Positions 6,840 through 7,088 of a DNA stretch of 7,088 nucleotides are shown one piece after another. Each line of letters opens with the position of its first letter. Position 1 is the stretch's first letter. The position numbers were made by a program, and so were the translations under genes. The DNA comes from Anaerolineae bacterium (lineage in GTDB: Bacteria; Chloroflexota; Anaerolineae; 4572-78; J111): positions 1 through 7,088 of the forward strand of contig JAGRCC010000186.1 in the NCBI GenBank assembly GCA_020433785.1, read 5' to 3'. The notes under the pieces were generated by a model, which saw nothing but the letters and a program-made list of their open reading frames with translations, was not told the origin of the DNA and made no database searches.

Positions 6840-6980
6840 ATGTTAAACTTACCTCCGGTAAGATATCAGGTCCGCAGCCCAGAACAAGGTGACGGTCACT
6901 GGGTCAAAAATACCCGTCTGATCGACGCCATCAACGGCTTTGTCCCTTCAAAAATGACCGTCACCGTTAGGGCAAAATGA
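6840..6980 (+). CDS. Possible small protein of 46 residues, unrecognised
   Basis: An ATG at 6840 opens a 46-codon frame ending in TGA at 6978-6980. The peptide begins MLNLPPVRYQ and ends SKMTVTVRAK; it is moderately basic and has no signal peptide, membrane helix or Cys. From about residue 20 on, the codons (CTG, ATC, GAC, GCC, AAC, GGC) resemble those of neighbouring genes, while the first few (TTA AAC TTA) do not. There is no Shine-Dalgarno before the ATG. It could be a real small protein, the 3' remnant of a decayed gene, or chance. The frame overlaps a palindromic repeat at 6889-6899, which argues for caution. Confidence 0.25.
   Translation: MLNLPPVRYQVRSPEQGDGHWVKNTRLIDAINGFVPSKMTVTVRAK
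6889..6899. repeat. Short palindrome GTGAC-G-GTCAC
   Basis: Perfect 5-1-5 odd palindrome, related in its core to the one at 4564-4586. The overlapping sequence GGTGACGGTCA (6888-6898) returns as its exact reverse complement at 6955-6965, making an 11-bp inverted repeat with a 56-nt loop. Confidence 0.5.
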
Positions 6981-7008
6981 GTAGGGGAAGTTGCTAACTT
7001 GCCCTACT
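6980..7008. repeat. Large hairpin with GCT loop
   Basis: AGTAGGG (6980-6986) and AAGTT (6988-6992) pair with AACTT (6996-7000) and CCCTACT (7002-7008). The result is 12 pairs with one internal G-G mismatch (6987/7001) and the loop GCT (6993-6995). No U-tract follows, so a simple intrinsic terminator is unlikely. It resembles a dispersed palindromic intergenic element. Confidence 0.7.
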
Positions 7009-7011
7009 ACA

Positions 7012-7030
7012 AACAAATCGCTGATTTGTT
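7012..7030. repeat. Second hairpin with GCT loop
   Basis: AACAAATC (7012-7019) pairs perfectly with GATTTGTT (7023-7030) around the loop GCT (7020-7022). It starts four bases after the previous hairpin, has the same loop triplet and lies 35 nt upstream of the next start codon. Together they probably form one composite element in the leader of the next gene or in the 3' end of the upstream transcript. Confidence 0.65.
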
Positions 7031-7053
7031 CTACAAAATAATTTATTTTCAAA

Positions 7054-7060
7054 GAGGAGG
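7054..7060 (+). promoter_or_regulatory. Strong ribosome binding site of the gene starting at 7066
   Basis: GAGGAGG lies 5 nt upstream of the ATG at 7066. It is the best Shine-Dalgarno in the window and shows that a real gene begins here. Confidence 0.85.
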
Positions 7061-7065
7061 AACTT

Positions 7066-7088
7066 ATGGATAGAATTCATGTGATGGA
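7066..7088 (+). CDS. Start of a gene cut by the window end
   Basis: Only seven codons (MDRIHVM) and two further bases are visible before the window ends. The ATG is supported by the adjacent strong ribosome site and by the AT-rich leader before it. Too little is present to assign a family. Confidence 0.7.

Larger units (their letters stand above)
6811..7065. other. Intergenic region with small ORF and hairpin cluster
   Basis: This 255-bp gap between the SDR and the next gene contains a possible 46-codon ORF, an 11-bp inverted repeat (6888-6898 and 6955-6965), two GCT-loop hairpins and an AT-rich stretch leading to a strong ribosome site. No classic terminator with a U-tract directly follows the SDR stop; the nearest structure, TTTAAC (6829-6834) with GTTAAA (6842-6847), is a weak AT-only stem. 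Confidence 0.7.

Noticed and set aside
6829..6847. Terminator after the SDR gene
   Set aside because: Only six A-T-rich pairs and no U-tract; too weak to call.

Overview
The window looks like part of a Chloroflexota chromosome, probably of the Anaerolineae or a related class. This rests on gene content and style rather than on a marker gene: a long cytosolic Ser/Thr kinase fused to a STAND-type ATPase and TPR repeats, a cysteine-less DUF2085 membrane protein, a secreted DUF5666 repeat protein, a retinol-dehydrogenase-like SDR, and gaps carrying short palindromes and heptad repeats. There is no rRNA, tRNA, CRISPR array, transposase or integrase.

Layout. Positions 1-122 are non-coding and hold a three-copy tandem repeat of about 20 bp (1-60) and an AATCNCC heptad tract (90-118). 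A leftward two-gene unit follows: the 1209-residue kinase-ATPase-TPR protein (4525 to 896) and, 8 nt after its stop, a 254-residue DUF2085 membrane protein (887 to 123). A divergent gap (4526-4767) separates this unit from a rightward gene for a secreted protein with three DUF5666 repeats (4768-5754). That gap holds an almost perfect 23-bp palindrome on the kinase side and an AT-rich leader on the other. A strong intrinsic terminator (5795-5834) ends the DUF5666 transcript and runs directly into the ribosome binding site of an NADP(H)-type SDR gene (5845-6810). The last 255 bp before the next gene hold an unrecognised 46-codon ORF and two consecutive GCT-loop hairpins. The next gene starts at 7066 with a strong Shine-Dalgarno and is cut by the window end.

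How the genes may work together (inference). The kinase has every catalytic motif and no membrane segment, so it should sense or relay signals in the cytosol through its ATPase and TPR parts. The close spacing to the DUF2085 gene suggests co-transcription and perhaps a functional link to the membrane. The divergent DUF5666 protein is exported and might share the control region. The SDR is separated by a terminator and is probably unrelated metabolism.

No clearly new defence or mobile system is visible. The items most worth a second look are the kinase/DUF2085 pair, the paired loss of two DUF2085 cysteines, the 4564-4586 palindrome, the terminator abutting the SDR gene, and the hairpin cluster at 6968-7030, which can be drawn in two mutually exclusive folds.
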